DNA from: Narthecium ossifragum
Taxonomy: Eukaryota; Streptophyta; Magnoliopsida; Dioscoreales; Nartheciaceae
Length of the DNA: 64,000 nt
Assembly: GCA_963920575.1 (NCBI GenBank)
Contig: OY986972.1
Span: 10,180,010 to 10,244,009, forward strand
Direction of reading: 5' to 3'
Part shown: positions 9,099 to 20,711 of the stretch, piece after piece
How the letters are laid out: every line of letters starts with the position of its first letter
Numbering within the stretch: position 1 is the first letter of the stretch
Translations under genes and position numbers: made by a program
Notes under the pieces: model-generated
Told to the model about the DNA's origin: nothing
Seen by the model: only the letters and a program-made list of their open reading frames with translations
The model's database searches: none

Positions 9099-10550
9099 TG
9101 ATGAGTGCATGAAAGTGCACTCTAAATAGCCTTACAACCATCTCAATTGCTAGATTATTATCCTTAATTAACATCTTTATTACTATTTTTATATTTATAT
9201 GTTGCGTCACAAAGTTGTCTAGAAAATGCAGGAAAAATGAGAAAAGAAGTTGAAAAGATTACATGGATCAACTTGAAAGATTAATCTGTACCTGCTCATG
9301 AAGAACCAGATGATGTGCCATATATGGTTGGAAAGATCTTGAAGTCTAGTTTCAGGAGAATTTTACGGTTCGTGATTTGGAGTTTCAGAGAGGAAGATAC
9401 AATACTTTTCGTACAAGTGCGCAAGCTGAATGAATAGTGACGGTCGACCGTGAGGATGTGACGGTCGACCGTCGCGCTCAGAAATTCCACCGAACGACTG
9501 TCACATGCAAAACTTCCCACGGTCGACCGTGGCATCATCCGTCGCATCGACCGTCAGCCTCTGTTATAGAAAATACTTCTCAGGGTCGATGCGAGGATCG
9601 ACCGTCGTTCTTGCGAAATATTTTGAACAGTTGCCGGTCGACCGTGAGATCTCACGGTCGACCGCCACGTCAGCAAGGAGCGTTTAATGAGCCGGATCTC
9701 ACCCGAGTTTAGGCCTATAAATACAATACTTAGGGTTATCAAAGGGGATCTTTTGGAGGACTTTTTGGCAGCGTTTGGAGGCGAGGAGAAGGGTTCCAGG
9801 CTTGGTTTTCTTTTCTTATTTCTTCTTTATTTCTCCATTAGTTTTGTTGCCCTCATGGTGAACATGGGTGGCTAGTTTCTTCTCTAAGGTACCGATGTAG
9901 CCCTAACTGAATCATTCTATGTTATTGGATCATGATTATTTAATCAGTTTATTTTCCTTGTTTCATTCATTATTATAACTGAGATCTTAAATACATTTAT
10001 CTGGCCAATAAAAGTATTGTAGATTGTTTTATGTGAGATTGGGCGAGGGTTTATTCCCTAATCTTACGGGATCTGTGAATGAATGAGTTTATGTCGAGGC
10101 CGAGTTCAAGCTAAGAGTATTCTTGGTTCATGATTGTTCTTCAGAGCTTAATGGATTCTTGGTTAACACTTAGTTATGGGTTCATTAACTAGGGTTAATT
10201 GGGGGTACTTGGTGAAGACCGCGGCCGAACGGATCATCATACCGGAAGAACGAGCCCTTGGAATTAAACTGAGATCTTGATTGATTCAATGCATAGAATG
10301 AGGATGTTTTGGTGAAATCGGAACCTTAGTATTCATCCATCATATTTCTATCGTTTTCTTATTTCGTTATTAGATCTTCTATTCTCAATACTTCATATCT
10401 CTTATTTTCCCTTTCTTATTTTCTTTCTTTTCTGTTCTTTAGTATTTTACTCTAATAATCTCTACAAATCTCTGTGGGTACGATACTCATCTTGCTACTA
10501 TACTGATTGCACCGATTCGTATACTTGCGAGATATAAAATTTATTCATCA
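9099..10550 (+). mobile_element. 3' LTR of the 1006-10550 element
   Basis: 1452 bp, nearly identical to 1006-2469. It has the same TGATGAG/TTCATCA ends, palindrome array (9437-9664, including the 30-bp palindrome at 9635-9664) and TATA box (9716). One 12-bp deletion near 9500 removes one GTCGACC-type unit. Confidence 0.95.
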
Positions 10551-11198
10551 GCTTCAATCACAGCTGCCAAGCTGACGATCGCCCTCAATCTCTTCCAAAT
10601 CCAACCAACTCTGAGCTCAGGGGTGGAGAGTTTCAAAAGGATTGAAAGAAGAAGGTCTCGTTCGGTTTATAGACGAACAAACCGACTTATGAATGATCGA
10701 TCCTTCATGACGATCGCAACTCCCTATGCCAAATGATCGATCCTTCCAGTGAGGGATGATCGATCATCATCAAATGATCGATCCTCCCAGCGAGGGATGA
10801 TCGATCATCACTAAATGATCGATCCTTCTAGCAAGGAATGATCGATCCTTCTAGCAATGAATGATCGATCCTTCTAGCAATGAATGATCGATCCTTCTAG
10901 CAATGAATGATCGATCCTTCTAGCAAGGAATGATCGATCCTTCTAGCAAGGAATGATCGATCATCTAGGTGCAGAAAGCTAGACTTGGGCCAGAACACTA
11001 GCCCAAGCCCGGATCTTTCGATCCCGGGTCCACCTAACCGTTCTAAACAGATACTAACACAAACACGGTCAGTGTGTGCACACGCGGGTGTGAAACAAAC
11101 TGACAAGGCGCAATTTACCAAATTGCCCTTGCGGTCCACAACGAGCCACGGGCTTGACCCAAGCGGTTGACCCAGGAGTATTGGGGCAGGTCCTCACA
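10551..11198 (-). mobile_element. Chromovirus-type LTR, right segment
   Basis: Begins with the duplicated gcttc and continues the LTR interrupted at 1005. It ends at 11198 in the family terminus, read on the minus strand as TGTGAGGACCTG. Near that end it holds the family-wide block around caatttaccaaattgccctt and a cgatcccgggt segment. Its GATCGATC array is listed separately. Confidence 0.85.
10690..10970. repeat. GATCGATC array with 23-bp period
   Basis: More than ten copies of a unit of the form aatGATCGATCcttctagca. The period settles at 23 bp between about 10835 and 10960 and is less regular before that. This is the other half of the array seen at 496-780. Confidence 0.85.
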
Positions 11199-11365
11199 CT
11201 CCTCCTCATCGATCTCGCTCTCTCTCTCTTGATCACACTGGTAGTGGTCCTCCTCATCGATCTCGCGCCCCGCGTCCTCCTCCTCATCGATCTCGCGTCC
11301 GGTGGTTCTCCTCCTCATCGATCTTACAGCCGGCATCCTCCTCCTCAACGATCTCGTGGCTGGTG
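11199..11365. repeat. CT-rich tandem repeat with CATCGATCT core
   Basis: Five to six copies of a unit of about 30-35 bp built on cctcctcatcgatct, directly after the LTR end at 11198. Frames through it are repeat artefacts. The stretch from 11366 to 11674 holds nothing I recognise. Confidence 0.7.
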
Positions 11366-11679
11366 GTTGTCCCCAACTTTTGGGCTCTAGTGTGTCAGCG
11401 GCTGGATTGGGTTCGCCTGTGAGTCAAATTTTGCCCCCTTTTTCTTTGAGAGCACAATGCTCTCTAGTCTTTGCTAGAATAAGGTCTAAAATAGCTTCAG
11501 TAACTAACCACCAACCATCAAGGACGTCAGCCATAATTGCCCGACTCTCAACGAAGGAAATTTAAAAATCTTCCTTCCGAGGAAAATATTTTCAATGCTC
11601 ATTGTAGCTTTTACACACAATAATTGATGGTGATTTGCTGCCAAAACTATTAAAATTGTTGACGAAGGCTACATGACTA

Positions 11680-13040
11680 TGATACGAGTCGATCCGACTC
11701 GACCAATTGGATCCGAACCCAGAAGAGGAACCAAGCTGGTTCAACCTCTTTCCTAGTTTGACTTGGACTTCCCTAGTTCAAACTAGAGTATTTAATTAGT
11801 ATTTATCATTAGTCTTTTATTGAGTCCTAGTTGATTGTTAGGAATTAATTAAGAGTCCCTTTGAGTTAGGAAGTTGAGTTGAGTCAGAAACCTTATTACT
11901 TGTTAATCAAGCAAGGGGGTTTTTCTAGTGGATTAGGACTCTGTCAAGGTCTCTATAAAAGGACCTTAGTAGTTTGTATTAGAGAATGATGCATGAGATG
12001 AATGATTAAGAGTAGTTGATAAGTTATCATAGGAGTAGAATATCATAGGAGTAGAAGTAAAGTAGATTCCACCAAATATCCACCATAGATCCACCTTCTT
12101 CCCCGTCGGTCATCTTCTCCGCAGCCGGCATCGCCTTCACCTTCAATTTCCTTCTCCACGCCACTTTCTCTCTCCGCCACGTCAGCGACCCCACGCCACG
12201 TCATCGCCACGTCAGCTCATCTCCTTCCTCTCTTCTCTCCCGTGACCCAACCCTACCTACCGCCGGCCATACCGCCGTTCCCTCTCCGGCCACCCCCGTC
12301 GCCACCTAAACCCTCCATCGTCTTCCCCTAAGCCTCATGACTCCGGACATCACCCTTACCGCCTCCTTCACCTTCTCCGGCGCCTTCCCCGGCAAACCCG
12401 ACCTTCATCCTCACTGCCATCACCCGCGTCCGTCCCCGATTTCACCCCTAAACCCTCCTAAAACCTTCTTTGTCTCTCCACGACCCTTTCCCGACCATCT
12501 TCCCGACGTCCCAAGCCCCAGCCGAGCTCCCCGTCGTCCCCGACGCCGGTGAACCCAAACCTCCGCCGTCCATCTCCCAGATCCCGCCGATCTAGCCCAC
12601 CTCCGACCAATCCACTCCAGTAGATCTCATCCCCACCTCCAGGCGTCCCTTCCTGCCACTACCCCGACCGCCGCCGCCGTCCCTACGCCGGCGATCTACT
12701 CCGGCGACTTCCCAGCCCTTGGATCACTCCGGTTCAGCCACTTCAATCAGGTCCAGCCCACTTAATTGGTTCAGCCGAGCCACTTAGTCTGGATCCAGCC
12801 CAATCCAACTTGATCAGCTTGATCCAGATTACTTCAGACTTGACCCAGTCAAGTCCCATCCAATCAGGCTTAGCCAGATTCGATCCAGCTTCAGCCAGAT
12901 CCGATCCAGCTCAAGCCAGATCCGATCTAGCTAGCCAAATCAGCCAATTGGACTCAAATCAAGTCCGATCAGGCCGATTCTGATCGATTGGAGCAGTAGA
13001 GACCCATTACGAGAGGATCACGAGTAGACCGCTCATAACA
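11680..13040 (+). mobile_element. Solo LTR, 1361 bp, target duplication gacta
   Basis: Starts TGATACGAG and ends CATAACA, flanked by gacta at 11675-11679 and 13041-13045. A TATA-like ctctataaaagg lies near 11950. Downstream, 12060-12720 is very C-rich, with two gccacgtcagc copies. From 12720 to 12990 it becomes a loose repeat of gatccagcttcagccag-type units. No coding domain is present. The lineage is not identified. Orientation is inferred from the TATA box. Confidence 0.75.
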
Positions 13041-13361
13041 GACTATGCGAAGTGATGATGATTGCCATGAAAATCACATGGACCAATCCATCCATATTAT
13101 ATATCTCGGGGGTATCATTTGAAATAAATATTGTTATTGTTAACAATAGTAGAAGGTTCTTGCTGCCACTAAAAAGGAACCAATATGCAATGGAATCCAT
13201 CAAATTACAGCATATTTTGTATGGCTCTTGTTGCTTTGGGAAAGGAGATCACAAGGAAAAGCTTTGTGCTAGCTTTACCAAACTTGTGAATTTCTATGTT
13301 TTGATATTTGGTCATCTTATTTTCGCTATTCCTTGTGAGAATGATTGAAATTGTTGAAAAA
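13041..13361. other. Unannotated spacer
   Basis: AT-rich sequence that continues the host DNA interrupted by the solo LTR. Its open frames are short and match no family I recognise. Confidence 0.5.
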
Positions 13362-13800
13362 GGCTTTTAGGAGGATTTTGTTACATACCATGGCCTTGCA
13401 ATGCCCTAGCCACGTGGCGCTTCCTAATTGTGCCACGTTCTCACACCCCACTCAACCAAAAGTTGCTGATATACCAGGCGGGGAGAGAGATTTGGGCGTG
13501 GGTTTTAATTTTCCACTCCCTCTCTCTCTCTCCCTGGTCTCGTCCCTCTCCTCCTCCGGCATCCGCCGGTCCTCCTCCGTGCGCTGCTCCTCCTCATCCG
13601 ACATCCGCGCGGATCTCCTCCTCCGGCTCCTCCTCCCCGCGCTCCTCCTCCTCCGGCATCCGCGGGTCCTCCTCGGCTCGCTGCTCCTCCGGTATCCGCG
13701 CGGATCTCAAGTGCCCGACTTCTCTCTGAGTGCCCGACCTCTCTCTGTCCCTCATTCTCTCCCACTCTCTTCCCACCGCCCCCCTCCCCCGACCATCCCG
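13362..13800 (+). repeat. Left inverted terminal repeat of the candidate Pack-MULE
   Basis: Pairs with the reverse complement of 17720-18409. The inner half is C+G-rich, made of short ctcctccggcatccgc units. Long frames on both strands here come from the biased composition and are not genes. Confidence 0.65.
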
Positions 13801-13949
13801 ATATTAAGACTGCATTCACTATTTTTTTAGCTTACCCACAGTTTGTGCTTGTCATTGTGAGCTTTCTCGCTGTTGAATTGTAACTTGTGTTTTTTATTCA
13901 GAACAGATTAGAAAGTGATCCTTTCATCTCTCTGTCATTGTGAGCTTTC

Positions 13950-14706
13950 TCGTTGTTGAAGAGAGTGTAGACAATGATGAAGTTGCTGAGATTTCTAAAT
14001 GGGAATCAATTATTTGGCTAGCAATTTTTACCGCTTGCATTTCAGTCCTATCCGAATACCTGGTAGATGCAATTGAGGTAATGTTTCTGGTGCCACCTTC
14101 CTCTCTTATCTTCCATTGTTGTAGCTTTCCCTCCTATGAATAATTTTCATGTGCCATTCTTTTAATTTTCACTTCACCGCTGCCTATGTACGAATACCAA
14201 GTTGCCTAAATCAATTTAATAACTATTAGACAGAACCTATGCTCAACGCATTTGGAGATGGGCCATTAGAAGGATTTTATTTTCCACTTAGAGGATTTCT
14301 GTGCTGGATGCTGAGCAATTTACCAAATTGTAATTGGACATTAAGTCAAAGGATTATAGAAAGACCAGTCTATATTATCATGCAAACACAGCTTCTTTTT
14401 TTTTTGATTAGTTAAGCCCGAGGGATCATGCAAACACAGTTTACTTAGCCATGGGATATGGAAAGAATTCTTTTAACTTTCTTGCCTTTTCTACTTTCAT
14501 AAATGTTCTTGATGTCCACTAAGATGAGTGGAAACTTTCTATGGTTGCTACATTTACTAATATGACTAGCTTTTTGTTGGAACTTTTCAGGGGGCTTCAG
14601 TTGCATGGAAGATGCTCACAAGTTTCTTAGTGTTATTTTGCTTCCTATTGTAGGAAATGCTGCTGAGCATACTAGTGCCATTATGTTTGCCATGAAAGAC
14701 AAACTT
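13950..14706 (+). pseudogene. CAX-type vacuolar cation/proton exchanger fragment
   Basis: Two exons are recognisable. About 13950-14077 encodes a segment ending [21 protein letters not shown] before a gtaatg donor. The second, 14591-14706, follows a cttttcag acceptor and encodes the signature [20 protein letters not shown] before a gtgagt donor. CAX proteins exchange Ca2+ or other cations for protons at the tonoplast, and this signature is the conserved c-1 repeat. A one-base frameshift near 14625 breaks the second exon, and the N-terminal half and all later helices are absent. It is a captured fragment, not a working gene. Confidence 0.85.
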
Positions 14707-15817
14707 GTGAGTATCATAGAGTTCTCTATATCCATTTCAGAATTTTTTTTGACTGACATGTTTCCTTTGTCAATTTTTTTTTGACACTGATAAATTGTGA
14801 TACTGCAGCTGACCGACCACCAAAAGCTTAGGAAGCAAGGGGTATCAAACTGATAGATATTGACAAAGCTTACGAGGTAGCTACTTTGCATAGCTTTTTA
14901 ACAAACCCAAGCAGCAAGGCCAACATTGTGTTGCTTTTGGGGCATTGGCAATGGTTGTATCCTTGGATAGGGTCATCCATGTAAAGTTTTACATAGGAAA
15001 AGAAAATGTGACTGATTTGTTGATTGTTATATGTGGTTCATTTTTTGAACCAAGGTTGTCCTCTTGCAATCCTTTAGTACAAGGCCCTTTTCTTTTTTCA
15101 TATCTTTGGAACCATGAATGGCTAGGCTTACAGCCTTATTCCTTCAGTAGTCAATACAAGATGAGGCACCCAAAAACTGTATTTGGTACATGAAAGGCCT
15201 GACTGCTCTCACCTGGCATCTAGCGTGACTAGTTTTCGGTTAACGCATTGAGCCGGTGCCTGGAATATTCCACTTAAGACAATCTAGGCCAATTTTTCCC
15301 TGAGGTGTAACAATTATGCTATGCGTTATACCTTGATAAAGGGTTATGGTGATTACTTTGACAAAAATTAACAGGTCCACCCGAAGAAGCTTTACATCAA
15401 AAATCCTTGCCATCCAATTAAAGAACAAATTTTAAGTCTACAGAAAATCAAGTAGCAATCAAGGTAGGCCTTAGCCTTTGCTTCCAATTCCTCGACAGAA
15501 GTCCTGCTATATACATGAACTAAAAGCCATTTGTATTAAGGATAAATATGCACAAACCATGTTTATGCATCCAAACACTTTTCTCTAAATCCTACATAAC
15601 TACCTTCGATGTTTGTATGACTTTTACTTTATTCATTATGCAAACTTATTCTATTCTCAATCCAAACGACCTCTAAAAGTTCATACCCCACCACCCATGA
15701 GGGAATAAATAGAGAGAGAATGCTTCTACTCAATGTCTACAATACATAGCAATCTTGCTTCGGCACTGAATTCCCAGCTATGAGAAAAACAGTTGCAACA
15801 TATGATCTCCACGGCCA
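14707..15817. other. Intervening sequence in the candidate Pack-MULE
   Basis: AT-rich. An exon-like stretch at about 14810-14880 sits between ctgcag and gaggta and could encode a few residues, but it does not continue the CAX protein and I do not recognise it. Nothing else is supported. Confidence 0.4.
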
Positions 15818-16838
15818 TCATGCGGAAGTTATTTCGAGCTCGACTTCATGTCTTGCCCTCTTCTCACCTTGGAGTTGCATGGAGTCAGTATCCGGATTGA
15901 TTGCCTTGTGCTTTGGATGTGAAGGTGATGGCAACTCGGACTTCCATTCCGCCTGTACAGGCGAGGCATGATCAGGAGACTCAGGCTGCATTTCTGAGCT
16001 TGTTTGTTGCTTAGAGCACATAAATGAATTGCTAGCTTTTTGTTGTTCTTCCAGAATCTTCTGCAAGTATCTTGCATGTTCCTCGATTCTTAACTGAAGG
16101 GCTCGTTGCACCTACAGGCAGTACAATGGGTGGCTAAAAATCTAGAGAAAACTCCCAATTTTCCATTTAGTACTTCAGACGCAATTGATAGACACAAGCA
16201 AGCAATGAAGGTAGCAGAGTAAAAATGTCATTGTTTGGTGGACAAGACGGATACAGTGATTTAGGTCCAAAAGGTGCTAAAGACAGTATTGCTTGCTACA
16301 TTTAAAAAGGGCCTATTTGCAGCTTATGACCAATAATAATCTTGTAACGTTTGTGTAGGTGCTGATTTTGAAATATCCATAGGAGCAGATAAAATCACGA
16401 TTGACATCTTTCATGTTTGTTCTGGAATGATTTCGTCCTAGATTATAAATGCATTCAGAGCCTAAGTAAGCCAATGAGTGGAAGTTAGCACAATGGGAAC
16501 ACCAAAAATATTGAAGCCATACCAAGAGATATGAGTTCTAAGCAGAGGAAAACACAAGCTAGCATCTAGACCAAGACACCACATCTAAAGCTCACCTCAA
16601 GTTGTTCGTGCAGCTGTTTCTGAACTTCTATCTGTATCCTTAATGCCTCCGTGACTTGCATGCTCCTATCAGAGACGACAAAGGATGGAAAAGGTTATTA
16701 ACATAAAAAGTCAGAGGCTATAAGAAAAGGCTTGGAGAGAGGGAGTCCATTGAGTGAGGTTGTACCTTTTGGGTCCAGTATCACTATCATCACTGATTAA
16801 GGGTGCCTTCTTTTCTTCAGAACATGGAGCCTTCTTGT
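15818..16838 (-). pseudogene. MYB-CC (PHR1-like) transcription factor, C-terminal fragment
   Basis: Three exons on the minus strand: 16838-16766 (acidic/serine segment ending SDDSDTGPK), 16665-16596 (MQVTEALRIQIEVQKQLHEQ) and 16111-15818 ([20 protein letters not shown] and the C-terminal tail). The splice sites and phases agree. The middle exon carries the LHEQLE motif and the last a coiled coil, both diagnostic of the MYB-CC family that regulates phosphate-starvation genes in the nucleus. The N-terminal MYB repeat (SHLQKYR helix) is not found upstream; unrelated sequence and an RFC4 piece lie there instead. The frames are open, so capture may be fairly recent. Confidence 0.88.
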
Positions 16839-17406
16839 CTTTAACAAGCAAATATGAACCAAGCAAAGAAAAGGCATGTCAATCTTCCTTGAACAGTAAT
16901 TTTACAAATATCCAAAATGCACAAACAATAAAGTAATGATCAAAGAAATCGAAATCATGAGGTTTACACATCTCATAAATAATGTGTTCTATTTTGCTTT
17001 AGACATTCTCCATTTGTGTTTCCCAGCGGGAAGATTGAAATAACTGACTGAACAAGCAATCATAAGGCAGTATCTTCTTCTCCTCTAGCAGATACAACAG
17101 CAACAAACTATCCCTGTAATATACTTGAAGTGGGTCAATGGATGGGCTAATCTAATGTTTCTACGAACTGATTTATTCACACATTACAACAACAAATTTA
17201 GCTTACTCTTGCATATTATGCTTGCAAAAACCACAGTTTGAAAAAAAACCCAGTATCATATGCCATACTTAAATTTTCCAAGCAGCGAGTTCAATATCAT
17301 AGTTCATAGCCACCCGAATCAAACCGCGTCGAACAAAACACACACCAAGCATTACCAATTCAAATCGAACAAAACCCAGCATAAATCACACGATCCATGC
17401 ACATAC
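16839..17406. other. Spacer between MYB-CC and RFC4 fragments
   Basis: Intron-like AT-rich sequence. I searched it by eye for the MYB domain exon and for the next RFC4 exon and saw neither. Confidence 0.5.
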
Positions 17407-17667
17407 CCGGAGAGCTGGTGGGCAATGGCTAGGCCAGTAGTGGTCTTCCCGGTCCCCGGCGGCCCATAGAACAGCATGTGTGGCCACTATCAAACAACAA
17501 GGACGATCCATTAAAATCCAACTCGAATTACAACAATACAACCAAGAACAGTCATGGAAACGGAGATCGAGAGAGGAAGCTCTCTAACATTGGTGGTCTC
17601 AAGAGTGTTGGTGAGCACCCGCACGACCTCGTCCTGGTGGGCGACGTCCTTCACCTGCTTGGGCCGG
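17407..17667 (-). pseudogene. RFC4: Replication factor C subunit 4-like fragment
   Basis: Two adjacent exons on the minus strand. 17667-17589 encodes RPKQVKDVAHQDEVVRVLTN and a few more residues, then a gttaga donor. 17486-17407 follows a gatag acceptor and encodes [20 protein letters not shown]. The second holds the Walker A loop GPPGTGKT of this AAA+ clamp-loader ATPase, which loads PCNA at replication forks. The first exon normally begins PWVEKY, but that part is missing: the right terminal repeat begins within about 60 bases. All later exons (Walker B onward) are absent. It is a captured fragment; nearly perfect splice sites suggest it was taken as genomic DNA. Confidence 0.87.
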
Positions 17668-17719
17668 CTGCGACCAGGAGAGATTAGAGATAGTTAGGGA
17701 ACCTGGATCAAAAGAGGGT

Positions 17720-18409
17720 TAGGGTTTGGGAGATGGGGATGTGCTCTTCTCGCGTTTGGAGGCTGGTGACGCCGGCGCCGGGGAGAGAGAGGGACGAGAG
17801 GACGGGAGGGGGGCGGTGGGGGAGGGAGGGAGAGAGACCGGCGCCGGGGGAGGAGGGAGAGATCGGGGACAGATTTAGGGATTTTGAAACGTACCGCCGA
17901 ATTTTGCAATTTTGCTACATGCCGGAGGAGGAGGAGCGTGCTGATGCCGGAGGAGGAGTAGCCGCGGATGCCGGATGAAGAGGAGCGCGCGGAGAGAATG
18001 AGGGAGAGAGAGAGGTCGGGCACCTGAGATCCGCGCGGATGCCGGAGGAGGATGAGGAGGAGATCCACGCAGATGCCGGAGGAGGAGGAGCAGCACGCGG
18101 ATGCCGAAGGAGGAGCAGCGCGTGGAGGAGGAGATCCACGTGGATGCCGGAGGAGGAGAAGCAGCGCGGATGCCGGCGGAGGAGGAGCCGGAGCCGGCGC
18201 CGCCGTCGGAGAGAGAGACGACAGGTCGGGGTCCGGGGAGAGAGGGAGAATGAAAAATCAAAACCCGCGCCCAATCTCTTTATCCCCGCTTGGCTATTAT
18301 CCCGTTTGGTGGGGGAGGAACACGTGGCGCACGCTGATTTGGCCACATGACAAGATCCTTGCAAGCTCCTTGCAGATCCTTGTCTCTAGCAAAATCCCTT
18401 TTAGGGGGA
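17720..18409 (-). repeat. Right inverted terminal repeat of the candidate Pack-MULE
   Basis: Reverse-complement homologue of 13362-13800, expanded in its G+A-rich part by extra gccggaggaggagg units (17920-18190). It lies directly outside the RFC4 fragment. Frames here are compositional artefacts. Confidence 0.65.
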
Positions 18410-18436
18410 CGGTCAGTACTGTAAATTGATGGAAAG

Positions 18437-20711
18437 TGTCGCGCCCCGACCTGTGAAAGCCCAACCGGGCCGGGCGACGCGAACCGGAAACTAACTAAAT
18501 GCGAAAATAAAGACGAGGGGTTCCCCCAAACTTACTGATTTCATTAAACAGTTCATAAACACCCCTGAATATTATAACAAATTTAAACCTCAAAGGGGTT
18601 ACAACAGTTTATACATCATACTCCCGTAGGAGACTAACAAAAGTGTAGAAAGGGATCACCGGTCCTCAAACCCCGCCAGACGCCGCCGCGCCACCAAACA
18701 CCTGCCCGGTGGGGGCTACTGAAGAAGAGCTGGCGCCTGCACCTGCAAAACGCAGCCCGGGAAGGAGTGAGCATAAAGCTCAATAGGGTTCTACACTACG
18801 TCACACAGAAGGAAGGGGAACGCAAGAGTGTCTCCCTCAAGTAAGACCTGGGTGTATACAGGGGTCCCATAACCCCACCGCATGTCCCTGAGGCCCACGA
18901 ACATGGTCTCACTCAGTAACAGGAAACAACACTGCTGGCCCACAAGCAGGGAACGGCACTGCAGGCGGGAAATAGCACCGCTAAGTAGTCAACCTCTCTA
19001 CTCAAGGGTCAACACAATGGAACACGGGCTACACCTCAGCATCCGATTTAAGGTCGACACGACCTCTATAATCATCAATCAACATGTGTACCAGTCATCT
19101 AAGCCTATCATTAAGTTTGACTGGACACCACAATTTGAACCGAGTCCTAACTACCCAACCCCGGTCCTAGGGCTAAATCCGAGCTTCCAGCCTCGGGACG
19201 GCGATCCACAAATCACCTACGCCCTAACCTTATGCAACTAATGCACAACAGAGAATGCATGCTATGAACATACACAAGCATGAGAAATAGGCATGCAACA
19301 GTATGTCAAGGCATCATACAAGTCCAACAGGATCGCTGCAGCGGTACTACCAACCGCTGCCAGCAGATCCGCAGCGGGTCCCGGCATTACGACGGTACCA
19401 CGACCGTCAACCGCGGACTCCTGCAACGGGAAGCAACCCCGAAAACTTCGATGAACAGTAAAATATAATATCATATTAAGACACTAATCAAAACCACTAA
19501 AAACACTATTCAAGGCTGGGCGGTCGATCAACGGATCGACCTTGGAAAAGCTAAGGTTGACGGTCGATCAACGGATCGACCGTGAGGGGTTATTTTGCTA
19601 TTTTTTGGGCTCACGGTCGACCGTGGAGACCGCGACGGTCGACCTTGGAGTCTGGCGGTTGATCAACGGATCAACCGTGGCACTATTCATGAACAACTCT
19701 GCTCTAACACAGTTTCGTATAAAAATCACCAAAACTCGTAGAAAAATCAGAAAAATATGAAATCAATTGGGTTTGAAAGTAGACTCACAGATCTACAACT
19801 CTTATTTCTCATAAAAATCCAAGATCATGCATGTACAAGCCGAAAAACTCGCCGCAAGCCGGCTGTTTTTCAAGAACAGCAGAAAACCGGAAATCCAAGA
19901 TTTATCATGCATAAATCCTACTGAAATCTTAACCAAAGTTCATGAAACTTAAACCAGAGACTATATTAAACAACATGCATTCAACAACATAATTTCATCA
20001 AGATCTAACGCCTAGATCTAACTAAACCCATTAATTTAACTCATGTAGGTAGAACACCTACCGAACTGCGCATTCCTCGGTTGATCCCTCACAAACCAGC
20101 CACCAATGAGGTTCCAAACCACACCAGGAGCCTTCCTCTCGCTGCCACGAATCCAACAAGCTTTCAAGCTCCCAAAAAGGTGGTCGGAGGAGGGAGAACG
20201 ATAACGAAAGAGATGGCTGCCGGGAAGAACAGAGGAACCAGGGCACCGCGGGAAGAAGAAAGAAAGAAGGAAGAGAAGAGAAAGAAGAAGAGGAAGAGAA
20301 GAGAAGAGAAGGAGAAGGTAGGGGAAGGTCGGGGAAGGTTGGGGAAGGTGGGGAAAGGGGAGGAGAGGTCCTCTCTTCTCCTGACAAAGGAGGACGATGG
20401 AAGTTTAACTGCTCTGCGCAGTTCAACTGCCCTGCGCACGAGTCCGATCGATCGCTCCTAGGAGCGACCGATCGCTCAAGGGTCGTAAGCTGCCCAAAAG
20501 CAAGCTTCAGCGCGCCCGAGCTGGGATCTTCCGATCCCGGGTCAACCTAACCATTCTAATCAAGCACTAACACAAACAAGGTCAGTGTGTGCACACGCGG
20601 GTGTGAAACAAACCAACAAGACACAATTTACCAAATTGCCCTTACGGTCCACAACGAACCACGGGCCCGACCCAGGCGGTCGACCCAGGAATAGAGGGAC
20701 AGGTCCTTACA
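18437..20711 (-). mobile_element. Solo chromovirus-type LTR, target duplication gaaag
   Basis: 2275 bp. On the plus strand it runs from TGTCGCGCCCCGACC to GGTCCTTACA, with gaaag at 18432-18436 and 20712-20716. It shares its order of blocks with 23520-25939 and 45730-48075 in the opposite orientation: a ggtaccacgaccgtcaa-type block, a gatctagcggc-like promoter region, a CT-rich tract and caatttaccaaattgccctt. It carries GGTCGACC-type palindromes at 19510-19680 and a GATCGATC pair near 20450. No internal domain is present, so it is a recombination remnant. Confidence 0.9.

Larger units (their letters stand above)
1006..10550 (+). mobile_element. Complete Athila/Tat-type Ty3/gypsy LTR retrotransposon
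   Basis: The 9545-bp element has two long LTRs (1006-2469 and 9099-10550), a tRNA-Asp primer site, one gag-PR-RT-RNase H-INT reading frame, a 1.2-kb non-coding 3' region, a polypurine tract and a perfect 5-bp target duplication. The LTRs differ by roughly two dozen substitutions by eye plus one 12-bp deletion in the 3' copy, so insertion was recent. There is no envelope-like frame between 7895 and 9098, unlike many Athila elements. Two in-frame TAA codons (4253-4255, 4871-4873) break the polyprotein. The element is inserted in a chromovirus-type LTR. Confidence 0.97.
13362..18409. mobile_element. Candidate Pack-MULE carrying three gene fragments
   Basis: Sequences at the two ends are inverted copies of each other. 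From outside in, both have a ttttagg..ggattttg end, a CACGTGGC/GCCACGT block, a gcgggttttaattttcc-type segment, a CT-rich run, ccggcatccgcgcggatct repeats and gtgcccgacctctctct. Between them are exons with introns of CAX (plus strand), MYB-CC and RFC4 (minus strand), each incomplete or frameshifted. This is the structure of a gene-capturing Mutator-like element. I could not find a matching 9-bp target duplication, and there is no transposase. Confidence 0.6.

Noticed and set aside
10690..10970. Possible CRISPR-like array (regular repeats with spacers)
   Set aside because: The repeat is an 8-bp palindrome within an LTR of a plant retrotransposon, spacers are themselves similar, and the genome is a plant's.
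13505..13830. Long overlapping frames on both strands in CT/GC-rich DNA
   Set aside because: Low-complexity translation rich in S, R, P and L. The region is a terminal repeat with a mirrored partner at 17720-18409, and no domain is present.
14810..14937. Exon-like stretch after the CAX fragment
   Set aside because: It does not match the next CAX exon, needs frame changes to stay open, and I could not identify it.
17700..18430. Several frames over 100 residues
   Set aside because: They come from ggaggaggag and ccggcat repeats. Frames are open on both strands because of composition.
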